Positions 6,580 through 12,757 of a stretch of DNA of 21,024 bases are shown here, piece after piece. The notes below the pieces were generated by a model, which searched no databases, had not been told where the DNA came from, and saw only the letters and a list, made by a program, of their open reading frames with translations. A program made the position numbers and the translations under genes. Numbering within the stretch: the stretch's first letter is position 1; every line of letters begins with the position of its first letter. Source of the DNA: a virus; the IMG/VR virus record IMGVR_UViG_3300023281_001092, positions 1 through 21,024 of that record. One strand, 5' to 3'.

Positions 6580-6610
6580 GCCCGGAACCAGCAATGGTGT
6601 CCGGGCTTTT
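6580..6610 (+). terminator. Intrinsic terminator with GCAA tetraloop
   Basis: GCCCGGA-ACCA (6580-6590) pairs with TGGT (6595-6598), one bulged G, and TCCGGGC (6600-6606), closing on the tetraloop GCAA (6591-6594). TTTT follows. This 11-bp GC-rich stem with a GNRA loop and a U tract is a convincing rho-independent terminator. It may end the early operon or act on the promoter just upstream. Confidence 0.8.
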
Positions 6611-6620
6611 GCATTTCATC

Positions 6621-6700
6621 TTCGCTCTTGCGCACACCAGCTCGGCGTCACCCTAACTTCATGTTTTGGATGCCCAGACGCTGCGTTCCGCAAGAGCGAA
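6621..6700. repeat. 12-bp perfect inverted repeat in the endolysin leader
   Basis: TTCGCTCTTGCG (6621-6632) is the exact reverse complement of CGCAAGAGCGAA (6689-6700), with 56 nt between. It lies between the terminator and the ribosome binding site of the endolysin (GAGGGA, 6715-6720). In RNA it would fold the leader into a long hairpin; as DNA it could be a two-half-site operator. Confidence 0.7.
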
Positions 6701-6723
6701 AATGGGTGCGGCATGAGGGAACC

Positions 6724-7641
6724 ATGCGCTCAAATTTTGATAAATTCTTTCGCGACGCCCTTCAATTCGAGGGGACGGCTTACGAAGATGTAGCTGCCGA
6801 CCGAGGCGGCCCGACGAAGTGCGGTATAACCATTGGTCGCGTTGCGCAGGTCAAGGGCGTCAAGCTCCCAAAGCGTGATGCCGCCGGATGGGATCAGCTT
6901 CGAGATGCCGTGCGCGATCTATCAATGGAAGATGTTGAAGCTATCTATCGGTCTGATTATTGGGCTGCGGTTGGTGGTGACGATCTTCCGAGCGGACTAG
7001 ATTACGCCGTGGCCGACTATGGATTGAATAGTGGTCCATCCCGCGCCGTCAAATATCTACAGCGAATTGTCGGAACGCCACAAACTGGCAAGCTGGATCA
7101 TGGCACGATTGCCACCGTCAACGATCGGTCGCCGACCGACCTCATCAATGACTATTGCGACGCTAGAGCTAAGTTTCTTGTTCAGATCGTCGAAAACGAT
7201 GCATCGCAAGCCAAATTCAAGAAGGGGTGGCTTGTCCGCGTAGCTTCCGTTCGCAAGACGGCGTTGCGCCTTGTTGGCGACGAACCTGCTACCCCTCGCA
7301 TGGGCAAGGCCGAGTTGCCTGACGAACCTGTCACACCTGATAGCCTTGCGCCGATCTCGCGCAAAGTCGAGACAACTCAGGTTGCGCAGGGTGGCGCTGC
7401 GGTTGTTGCAGCAACTGGCGGACTGATCGAGTTGGCCCCGCACGTCCAGGCCGTGACCGAGCAAATCGGAATTTTCAAGGAAATGGGCATGGCTGTTGCT
7501 GGCTTTGCAGAATTCGCAAAGGATCATTTCGGTATTGTGTTGCTTATCTTGGGTTGTATTGCAGTCTTTCATTACCGCAAGCAGCTTTGGCTCATGGTTG
7601 ACGATTTCAAGTCCGGCCGCTGGACGCCGAGCGGGAAATAG
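6724..7641 (+). CDS. Endolysin: GH108 muramidase with PG-binding domain and C-terminal membrane segment
   Basis: ATG 6724 follows GAGGGA closely; the open frame continues upstream through the control region but is not coding. Residues 1-95 match the GH108 (secretion-activator/DUF847-like) lysozyme pattern: F-E-G-T-A-Y-E-D-V-A-A-D, then R-G-G-P-T-K-C-G-I-T. Glu16 is the expected catalytic acid. Residues about 105-170 (L-D-Y-A-V-A-D-Y-G-L-N-S-G-P and following) match the PG_binding_3 region that normally completes the family. After a Pro/Glu linker (about 190-225) there is a weakly hydrophobic stretch and a strong transmembrane segment near 266-284 (F-G-I-V-L-L-I-L-G-C-I-A-V-F), followed by a basic tail. 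The enzyme cleaves the peptidoglycan glycan chain at lysis. The C-terminal membrane anchor suggests a fused holin or anchoring module; no separate clear holin is seen. Confidence 0.85.
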   Translation: MRSNFDKFFRDALQFEGTAYEDVAADRGGPTKCGITIGRVAQVKGVKLPKRDAAGWDQLRDAVRDLSMEDVEAIYRSDYWAAVGGDDLPSGLDYAVADYGLNSGPSRAVKYLQRIVGTPQTGKLDHGTIATVNDRSPTDLINDYCDARAKFLVQIVENDASQAKFKKGWLVRVASVRKTALRLVGDEPATPRMGKAELPDEPVTPDSLAPISRKVETTQVAQGGAAVVAATGGLIELAPHVQAVTEQIGIFKEMGMAVAGFAEFAKDHFGIVLLILGCIAVFHYRKQLWLMVDDFKSGRWTPSGK

Positions 7642-7654
7642 CTGGGGGACTACC

Positions 7655-7969
7655 ATGTTTTTTGGGTTGGCAATTTCACCTGCAACTCGGTTCGGGTTGC
7701 AGGTCACAGCTATGCTTTTTGTGGCGGGTTATCTCGTGTCATGGGGTGACAGGCACGGGTTCAACGCCCACCGTATCGCTGCCATGCAGCGCGAGATCGA
7801 TGCCACCAATGACAGCCTGAAAACCTTTGCAGAACATGACTTTGCCACGGCTGCCACGGCTGACAGCTTGCGCGAGGAAGGCTACCAAGCTGCCGTGGCA
7901 CTGCTGAATGGCAGCGGAAAATGCCTTGTAACACCTGTCATGGCACAAGCCTTTGCGAGGTTGCCATGA
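7655..7969 (+). CDS. Inner-membrane spanin-like protein (Rz-like)
   Basis: The ATG at 7655 has GGGGGA about 7 nt upstream. The 104-residue protein has one N-terminal membrane segment (about residues 13-30, containing T-A-M-L-F-V-A-G-Y-L-V-S-W). An alpha-helical region follows (about 35-85, A-A-M-Q-R-E-I-D-A-T-N-D-S-L), which would lie in the periplasm, and it ends A-Q-A-F-A-R-L-P. This is the layout of an i-spanin. It sits between the endolysin and an overlapping lipoprotein gene, exactly the Rz/Rz1 arrangement, and shares an ATGA with that gene. I-spanins link to the outer-membrane partner to fuse the two membranes in the last lysis step. Sequence similarity among spanins is low, so the call rests on topology and context. 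Confidence 0.65.
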   Translation: MFFGLAISPATRFGLQVTAMLFVAGYLVSWGDRHGFNAHRIAAMQREIDATNDSLKTFAEHDFATAATADSLREEGYQAAVALLNGSGKCLVTPVMAQAFARLP

Positions 7970-8304
7970 ACCAGAACATCATTTGTACATTCTGCTGTCA
8001 TCGGGGCCATACCGCAGGCAATTGCCCGCGTCGCATTGCCCAGTGGCACGTGTTCGCGACGCTCTGTGCCATGGCAACGATTGCCGTGGTTGGCATGACC
8101 GGATGCTCAACCCTAACGGTTCCACCGTCTAAGTTGCTGGCACCACCGGCACGCCTCATGGTGCCAGTCAGCAAGGCGGAAGCCATCAAGTCAGGCGACG
8201 ATTTGGTTATTAAGTATCTACAACTTCGCAAACAGTTTTCACGTGAAACATCCCGTTTAAATAGTCTTCAAGGATATGTTCGCGCATTGGGTGTATCCAA
8301 ATGA
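7966..8304 (+). CDS. Outer-membrane spanin-like lipoprotein with N-terminal CCHC zinc knuckle
   Basis: The start at 7966 is an ATGA overlap with the i-spanin gene. Residues 7-20 form a perfect C-x2-C-x4-H-x4-C zinc knuckle (C7, C10, H15, C20). R22-R23 and a hydrophobic segment (about 29-43) follow, ending in M-T-G-C, a lipobox with Cys47 as lipidation site. The mature part (about 65 residues) begins S-T-L-T-V-P-P-S, has a Pro-rich stretch typical of Rz1-like proteins, then a helical segment. The fusion of a zinc knuckle ahead of the signal sequence is unusual. A downstream start that would omit the knuckle (for example Met36) leaves no basic residues in the signal peptide, so the long form is preferred. 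A parS-like site lies inside at 8235-8250. Confidence 0.65.
   Translation: MNQNIICTFCCHRGHTAGNCPRRIAQWHVFATLCAMATIAVVGMTGCSTLTVPPSKLLAPPARLMVPVSKAEAIKSGDDLVIKYLQLRKQFSRETSRLNSLQGYVRALGVSK
8235..8250. promoter_or_regulatory. parS: Second parS-like site (14 of 16 matches)
   Basis: The sequence GTTTTCACGTGAAACA differs from the parS consensus only at the two outermost left bases. The inner 12-bp palindrome TTTCACGTGAAA is intact. It lies in the spanin lipoprotein gene, coding F91-S-R-E-T95, the same reading phase (S-R-E-T) as the exact site at 1826. Binding is not demonstrated. Confidence 0.5.
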
Positions 8305-8361
8305 CAACCACAAACATGGACGATCTGGCGCTTGCAATCAGTGCATATCGTGGAGATGGTA

Positions 8362-8751
8362 ATGCAACACGACATGCTCGCAGCAATATCCCACCTTCGG
8401 GAACGCCTGGCAGTGGCGGAAACGCGGATTTACCATATCGAGACGGTCTTGGAGCACATGAGGACGCGCAATCATTCGATCGACGAACGTCTGAACCTAG
8501 CAATGACCAACGTCGGCCGCATGCAGGACGCAATAGCGAACCACCAGCGATGGCACTCAGACCAGATGCGCCGGATTTCTCAGGACATGAGCAAGCTGTC
8601 TCAATCGAAGACGGCTATGAAAGAGACCTTGCCCTCCTTGGGCGTGGCACTCGAAATCCTGAAATGGGGATCGGCGGCGGTCATCATAGCGCTCGTGATC
8701 TTCGGCAAAATCAGCCCGGAGCAAGCCAAACATTTGATTGGAGCTGGATAA
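8362..8751 (+). CDS. Coiled-coil protein with C-terminal membrane segment (lysis module)
   Basis: ATG 8362 has GGAG six nucleotides upstream; ATG 8356 and 8374 are alternatives. The 129-residue product has a long helical, coiled-coil-prone region (residues about 8-90: L-R-E-R-L-A-V-A-E-T-R-I, E-R-L-N-L-A-M-T-N-V). A C-terminal transmembrane helix (W-G-S-A-A-V-I-I-A-L-V-I-F-G) and a short tail ending L-I-G-A-G follow. Similar helical, tail-anchored proteins occur beside holins and endolysins in phages of Alphaproteobacteria; a holin accessory or regulator role is plausible but unproven. A second long open frame runs through the whole of this gene and continues into the next one. Confidence 0.65.
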   Translation: MQHDMLAAISHLRERLAVAETRIYHIETVLEHMRTRNHSIDERLNLAMTNVGRMQDAIANHQRWHSDQMRRISQDMSKLSQSKTAMKETLPSLGVALEILKWGSAAVIIALVIFGKISPEQAKHLIGAG

Positions 8752-9218
8752 CGAAGGTCCGCCCATCGACGGCTGCGCTTTTCCTTGCGATATTCGTGGC
8801 GCTCATTTCCATGCTCACGCCCCGGCTTGTCGACCGCATGATTTACAACGACCGTCCGGCCATGGTTCTATGGGATATTCAGCCTTTCAAGGCAATTCTG
8901 AAGCCGGGAGAGGATTTTTCTTATTCGTTCCATTACTCCAAGCGTCCAGAATGCTATCCGCCGAAAGGCAATGTCGAGGTCTTTTATCGCCTTTGGTATG
9001 CCGATGCAGACGGGACGTTTTCTCGGTTTAGGCTGATCGATAGCACGGTTTCTTTTGCAACACCGTCAGATCATGGCCAGAGAACTACATCGGTTGCGCT
9101 TCCGAGCGTCAAGCCAGGTCATTACGCCGTCCAATACCGCGCCGTGTTCACGTGCGAAGGCGCTGCCCAACAGCAGCGGTTCGACGGGCCGCTCATGAAA
9201 ATTCAAATCACGGATTAG
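8664..9218 (+). CDS. Membrane-anchored periplasmic protein with beta-sandwich-like domain; start uncertain
   Basis: The C-terminal part is clearly protein-like. R-P-S-T-A-A precedes a membrane helix (L-F-L-A-I-F-V-A-L-I-S-M-L), then about 125 residues rich in aromatic and beta-forming segments with two cysteines (P-E-C-Y-P-P and F-T-C-E-G) that could form a disulfide. It reads like a single-pass anchor with an Ig-like domain outside the inner membrane. The start is the difficulty. ATG 8664 is the nearest in-frame ATG upstream of the membrane helix, but it has no good ribosome binding site and lies inside the previous gene. The frame stays open back to ATG 8301, which forms an ATGA with the spanin stop and would give 305 residues. 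A shorter product from 8811 would lose the anchor. The function is not recognised. Confidence 0.55.
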   Translation: MGIGGGHHSARDLRQNQPGASQTFDWSWITKVRPSTAALFLAIFVALISMLTPRLVDRMIYNDRPAMVLWDIQPFKAILKPGEDFSYSFHYSKRPECYPPKGNVEVFYRLWYADADGTFSRFRLIDSTVSFATPSDHGQRTTSVALPSVKPGHYAVQYRAVFTCEGAAQQQRFDGPLMKIQITD

Positions 9219-9257
9219 TCAATTCCAATCGGTCGCGCATCCCCTTGCGTTGACCGA

Positions 9258-9316
9258 GGCGTCGGCGCTGTCCCCGAGCGGTTCCCTCCCGCCCAAAAGC
9301 GCCGACGCCATTCATT
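9258..9316 (+). terminator. Strong intrinsic terminator after the lysis module
   Basis: GGCGTCGGCGCT (9258-9269) pairs perfectly over 12 bp with AGCGCCGACGCC (9298-9309), followed by ATTCATTTTT. The 28-nt loop may contain a small inner GCGG/CCGC helix. It lies 40 bp after the last lysis-module stop, a natural end of that transcription unit. Confidence 0.75.
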
Positions 9317-9349
9317 TTTGTGCGCGTACATACTCAGGAGATCAGCACC

Positions 9350-9463
9350 ATGGTTATGGCTGATAAGGGAAACTGGTGCAGCCATCATGCGAACGGGTGT
9401 CCGCCTCCACCGGATCAACCTGATTTCTGCATGATGCTTTTCAAGGAAAGTTGTACCACCTAG
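9350..9463 (+). CDS. Very small Cys-rich protein, 37 aa
   Basis: AGGAG at 9336-9340 stands 9 nt before ATG 9350, and the frame closes with TAG at 9461-9463. The 37-residue product contains four cysteines and two histidines: N-W-C-S-H-H, G-C-P-P-P-P, D-F-C-M-M and E-S-C-T-T. The even Cys spacing suggests a single zinc site or two disulfides. It stands alone between a terminator (9258-9316) and a second hairpin (9486-9516). It therefore forms its own small transcription segment or a leader for the next gene. No family is recognised; the strong ribosome binding site is the main argument that it is real. Confidence 0.5.
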   Translation: MVMADKGNWCSHHANGCPPPPDQPDFCMMLFKESCTT

Positions 9464-9485
9464 CTCCAATGTTGATAGCACACGC

Positions 9486-9516
9486 TGCCGGCGGGATTAC
9501 AACATGCCCGCCGGCA
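9486..9516. repeat. 10-bp perfect hairpin upstream of the GNAT gene
   Basis: TGCCGGCGGG (9486-9495) pairs with CCCGCCGGCA (9507-9516) around an 11-nt loop. Only ATTCT follows, so it is a weak terminator candidate at best. It ends 22 bp before the ATG of the GNAT gene and may shield or control the leader. Confidence 0.6.
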
Positions 9517-9538
9517 ATTCTACCAAAAGGCTTAGAAC

Positions 9539-10303
9539 ATGGCCGACGCAACCCAGTCAAGTCAGGGCATCACTTATCCGACCGATATGCTGCGGCAGCA
9601 ATCCTTTGCGCCATCCGATCGCTATAGCGGAGATGTGCGAGACCTGCCACCGTGGCACGAAAGACCAGTATCCGCAACGGGAGACGCCGTTCGTTCGTTG
9701 GGTCGGTCCATGGGTTATTATAATTTCGATGAACGAACAAACGCAGCATTGATGCTTGCCAGCTTAATGTCTGGAGCGTCTAGTCCGGCTTGGCTTGGTG
9801 TCAAATCGGTTGGCCAAGCGGCAAGAATGACGCCGTATCTAAAGCCTGATGCAAAAATGGAAAACGGAGTTCAGTTTTTCATTCCGCAAGCAGGCAGGAT
9901 AACAGCCGCCGTTGATCATGATAACGGCCTCGTTGGGGTTGGTGGAGCATATGTTCAAGATGCCTTGCAAGGCCAAGGCTACGGCAAAGCACTCTACAAG
10001 GCCGCTGTCGACCATGCTCACGGCCTTGGTTATCCGCTTACCAGCGATATGTCAGTATCGAGCAAGGCAGCTCGAATGTATGAAGGAATGGCACGACGTG
10101 GCTACGATGTTGAAAAATTACCAGGGAGCACCAAGTGGCACGCGTCCAAAGATAGATGGGGTTGGGATGCGCCTGATGGGCATCAAGGCCAAAGGGGCGT
10201 GTTTACAGTCAATATGCCGCCGCGTGCATCCGGCGGTCCCGTCAATGATCCATTTCTTCAAGCCCTACATCTCGCTATGCTGTACGCCAACCACCGGCAG
10301 TAA
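9539..10303 (+). CDS. GNAT-family acetyltransferase-domain phage protein
   Basis: AAGG lies 8 nt before ATG 9539. Residues 1-95 are a Ser/Gly/Pro-rich leader of no known fold (with P-P-W-H-E-R-P and a small hydrophobic part near 70-90). Residues about 105-200 carry a GNAT core: a strand pair (I-T-A-A-V-D-H-D and L-V-G-V-G-G-A-Y-V), then the acetyl-CoA-binding loop Q-G-Q-G-Y-G-K-A-L-Y near 144-153. Next come a helix, then T-S-D-M-S-V-S-S-K-A-A-R-M-Y-E and R-R-G-Y-D-V, matching motifs A and B. The C-terminus has R-A-S-G-G-P-V and a helix F-L-Q-A-L-H-L-A-M-L-Y-A. This end resembles the portal C-terminus here. GNAT proteins transfer acetyl groups to small molecules or proteins; the substrate is unknown. 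Placement beside ART and VRR-NUC genes suggests an effector role. Confidence 0.7.
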   Translation: MADATQSSQGITYPTDMLRQQSFAPSDRYSGDVRDLPPWHERPVSATGDAVRSLGRSMGYYNFDERTNAALMLASLMSGASSPAWLGVKSVGQAARMTPYLKPDAKMENGVQFFIPQAGRITAAVDHDNGLVGVGGAYVQDALQGQGYGKALYKAAVDHAHGLGYPLTSDMSVSSKAARMYEGMARRGYDVEKLPGSTKWHASKDRWGWDAPDGHQGQRGVFTVNMPPRASGGPVNDPFLQALHLAMLYANHRQ

Positions 10304-10308
10304 TCACA

Positions 10309-10707
10309 ATGACAAAGAAACCAACCAAACCAGAGCCATCCGAGCTTCAAATCCACATCGCCGTTGTTCAGCACCTCAAGTTCCGTGCCCGCAAAGGTGT
10401 GCTGTGGTTCCACGCTGCAAACGGCGAGCTAAGAACCAAGCGCGACGCTGCCAAGCTCAAAGCCATGGGCGTTACTCCTGGTATTCCTGATATCGTCATG
10501 ATTGCAGATGGAAAGACTTACGGCCTTGAACTAAAAACGAAAAAAGGTCGCCTTTCCCCAGAACAGCAATCCATGCTAGAGACATTCCAGAATGTCGGAG
10601 CATTGTCAGCAGTCGCCTATGGGCTTGACGCCGCAATCTCTATTCTTGATGCGTGGGGTATTCTACAAGACAGCAAGTCGCCGAAGATGTGCGAATGCTT
10701 TAACTGA
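10309..10707 (+). CDS. VRR-NUC domain nuclease
   Basis: The ATG at 10309 is 5 nt after the previous stop. The 132-residue protein shows the VRR-NUC pattern of the PD-(D/E)XK nuclease superfamily. It has an N-terminal helix with E-L-Q-I-H-I-A-V-V-Q-H-L, then W-F-H-A-A-N-G-E and K-A-M-G-V-T-P-G-I-P-D-I-V-M-I, with Asp of PD as metal ligand. G-L-E-L-K-T-K-K-G-R-L-S follows, with the E-x-K catalytic pair, then P-E-Q-Q-S-M-L. Stand-alone phage VRR-NUC proteins are small DNA nucleases, with suggested roles in junction cleavage or host-DNA degradation. It has the usual length of the family (100-140 residues). Confidence 0.85.
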   Translation: MTKKPTKPEPSELQIHIAVVQHLKFRARKGVLWFHAANGELRTKRDAAKLKAMGVTPGIPDIVMIADGKTYGLELKTKKGRLSPEQQSMLETFQNVGALSAVAYGLDAAISILDAWGILQDSKSPKMCECFN

Positions 10708-10720
10708 CGAAGGTAGCGCC

Positions 10721-10963
10721 ATGACACCGTATGAGAATGCCATAGCGCTGGCTCGATACTATGCAGACGGTGGGGCTGTGTCCGATGACGGCCTAGAGCC
10801 GTGGTACTCCAAGCTGCGGCGCGAACGCTGGACTTGGTGTGCTAGACTATTACACGGCTGGCATTCCAAGCACGATGGCAGGTCTCGTGAACGGGGCAAT
10901 TCCAGGTCAGCCACTCGGCGGCATAAGCGAAGCCAAGCGAGCCGCGTCGGATGCTCATTCTGA
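10721..10963 (+). CDS. Probable 5' part of a frameshifted ART-PolyVal gene
   Basis: ATG 10721 has AAGG upstream and begins M-T-P-Y-E-N-A-I-A-L-A-R-Y-Y-A-D-G-G, a plausible N-terminus that resembles the start of the large polyvalent protein (F-A-N-A-L-A-T-A-R-R-Y). After W-Y-S-K-L the frame turns into Arg/Ser/His-rich sequence typical of out-of-frame reading. Skipping one base near 10817 instead yields K-L-G-A-N-A-G-L-G-V-L-D-Y-Y-T-A-G, which runs straight into the ART-like protein that follows. The most economical reading is one gene of about 472 codons split by a single-base insertion. A sequencing error or a programmed +1 shift are the alternatives. Confidence 0.55.
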   Translation: MTPYENAIALARYYADGGAVSDDGLEPWYSKLRRERWTWCARLLHGWHSKHDGRSRERGNSRSATRRHKRSQASRVGCSF

Positions 10964-12137
10964 TGCAGCCAAGATGTTCGGTCGTGATGTTCTCGGCGGT
11001 GCTGAAATTCCAATCATGGGCATGACAGCAATGCCTGCATTCCGACGTATGTCAGCGCCATCGCGGGCCGCAGAAGGACTAGAACGCGGCACGGCGGCGG
11101 CATCTGCGACTGAAGTTCAGCCAGGCATCCGCGCCTATCACGGCAGCCCGCATGATTTCGATCGGTTCAGCATGGACAGAGTGGGGTCAGGTGAAGGTGC
11201 GCAGGCGTATGGGCATGGGCTGTATTTTGCAGAAAAAGAGGGCGTTGCGAGAAGTTATCGCGATGCCCTGGCGGATAGAGGATTGCCAATTGGGAATGGG
11301 CCAATACCATACCGCAACGGTCGTCCAATACAAGGAGAGCCCGATAGCGTTAACCAGGCAATAGCATTGATCGAAAAACACGGCGGCGATACGCAAAAGG
11401 CTCTTGACGAAGTCAACATAGAGGCCATGGCAAGGCAGAAAGCTGTAATTGAAGCAAGAGACGCTGAGGAATCATTTTTTCCATGGAAAAGGCGTCCTTT
11501 TGATATGAAGTTGATTGAAGAAAGGAATAAAATTCACAATATCGCTCAAGCCCTGGAAAACTCTATTAGAGATAAAACTAAATTGGAATTAAGAGAACGC
11601 CCGAAGGGGCACATGTACGAAGTCAACATCAACGCCCACCATGATCATTTCCTCGACTGGGACAAGCCGGTTGGGCAGCAGCATTGGCTTGTAGATGACA
11701 TGGCGGGACAGCATTTGCCGCCGACAAAGTATGAATACGAAGTTGGTTCTCACTATCTCACGCCAAAGCGGTTCAAAACAGAAGCCGACGCCAAAAATTA
11801 CGCTTCCGGTCATCGCGGGGCCACGGTAACGCCGCGAGAACTTGGACCAGATATGTTCACCGGGAAAGACATCTGGGAGCATATCAATAAGGGAAAACCG
11901 GAAGCTGGCGCAAAGGCCCTTCGCGAAGCCGGCATCCCCGGCATTAAATACCTAGACCAAGGCTCCCGCACCGCTGGTGAAGGTTCGCGCAACTACGTCG
12001 TGTTCGACGACAACCTAATCTCGATCCTTCGCAAGTACGGCCTGCTTGGCATGGCTGGTGGCGCTGCATCCATGTACGGTTCAAGTCCATCAGACGCAAA
12101 TCCAGCAAAATACGAATTTCGCGCGCCGGAGCAATGA
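10839..12137 (+). CDS. ADP-ribosyltransferase-like polyvalent protein (ART-PolyVal type), main part
   Basis: The frame opens at a GTG (10839) without a convincing ribosome binding site, consistent with being the 3' part of the gene begun at 10721. Residues 1-85 are a small-residue-rich leader. Around 98-145 is the ART signature: R-A-Y-H-G-S-P-H-D-F, G-S-G-E-G-A-Q-A-Y-G-H-G-L-Y-F-A-E and V-A-R-S-Y-R. The middle is helical and charged. The C-terminal part contains L-R-E-A-G-I-P-G-I-K-Y-L-D-Q-G-S-R and G-S-R-N-Y-V-V-F-D-D-N-L-I, as in phage ART-PolyVal domains. Those domains are predicted to transfer ADP-ribose from NAD to host targets and are described in polyvalent proteins thought to enter the cell with phage DNA. 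Activity of this protein depends on whether the frameshift is real. Confidence 0.7.
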   Translation: MLDYYTAGIPSTMAGLVNGAIPGQPLGGISEAKRAASDAHSDAAKMFGRDVLGGAEIPIMGMTAMPAFRRMSAPSRAAEGLERGTAAASATEVQPGIRAYHGSPHDFDRFSMDRVGSGEGAQAYGHGLYFAEKEGVARSYRDALADRGLPIGNGPIPYRNGRPIQGEPDSVNQAIALIEKHGGDTQKALDEVNIEAMARQKAVIEARDAEESFFPWKRRPFDMKLIEERNKIHNIAQALENSIRDKTKLELRERPKGHMYEVNINAHHDHFLDWDKPVGQQHWLVDDMAGQHLPPTKYEYEVGSHYLTPKRFKTEADAKNYASGHRGATVTPRELGPDMFTGKDIWEHINKGKPEAGAKALREAGIPGIKYLDQGSRTAGEGSRNYVVFDDNLISILRKYGLLGMAGGAASMYGSSPSDANPAKYEFRAPEQ

Positions 12138-12190
12138 ACGAAACATAACCCATCAACAAAAGGGCGGACATACATTCCGCAGTTATTCCA

Positions 12191-12757
12191 ATGCCAGCCA
12201 AGGCAAAGACTAAGAAGAAATCCAAGGATAAAAAGACAGTCAAAGCACAAGCAACAGAGAAGCGACAAGTTGGTCGCCCAAGTGCTTACAAGCCTGAGTA
12301 TGCCGAGCAAGCAAAAAAGCTCATTCTGCTTGGCGTAACTGATGATGAAATGGCCGGTTTCTTTGGTGTTATTAAACAGACCATCTACAACTGGCGGAAA
12401 GAATTTCCAGAATTTTTAGACCCCGTTGCTTATAAATCGATTTCTGACGCCGAAGTTGCCGCCAGCGCGCACAAACTTGCTACTGGTTACGACTATGAAG
12501 TTGAACGAGTAATTGGCAAGGGCGATAACGCCAAGGTTGTCAAGATCAAGGCGCATGTGCCCGCTAATCCGGTTGCCCAACAGCATTGGCTTCGCAACCG
12601 TCGTCGCAAGGAATGGGGCGATACCAAGCAGGTTGAGGTCGGCGGTCCTGGCGAGTTCGACCAGATGGACGTTGACCAGCTTCGTGACTTTATCCTTGCG
12701 GAACAGGAAGCTATCGGTCTGTATGACGCCGAGCCGGGCAGTGATGCGCTTAATTAA
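12191..12757 (+). CDS. terS: Terminase small subunit
   Basis: The 188-residue protein has a Lys-rich N-terminal tail (residues 1-25). The DNA-binding region follows: V-G-R-P-S-A-Y-K-P-E-Y-A-E-Q-A-K-K-L, then a helix-turn-helix L-G-V-T-D-D-E-M-A-G-F-F-G-V and T-I-Y-N-W-R-K-E-F-P-E-F. Next come A-T-G-Y-D-Y-E-V-E and P-V-A-Q-Q-H-W-L-R-N-R-R-R-K-E-W-G-D, the standard end of many phage small terminases. It recognises phage DNA for packaging and regulates the large subunit, whose gene follows. There is no clear Shine-Dalgarno upstream of the ATG, only an AT-rich leader. Confidence 0.85.
   Translation: MPAKAKTKKKSKDKKTVKAQATEKRQVGRPSAYKPEYAEQAKKLILLGVTDDEMAGFFGVIKQTIYNWRKEFPEFLDPVAYKSISDAEVAASAHKLATGYDYEVERVIGKGDNAKVVKIKAHVPANPVAQQHWLRNRRRKEWGDTKQVEVGGPGEFDQMDVDQLRDFILAEQEAIGLYDAEPGSDALN

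Noticed and set aside
8047-8052. CACGTG core that might be another parS
   Set aside because: Only the central 6 bp match; the flanking arms do not fit the palindrome.
9147-9158. TTCACGTGCGAA as a degraded parS
   Set aside because: The right arm is broken by an extra base and the outer positions do not match, so it is within chance expectation.
12164-12180. Small hairpin GCGGA/TCCGC before terS
   Set aside because: Only 5 bp with no T tract; too weak to call a terminator.
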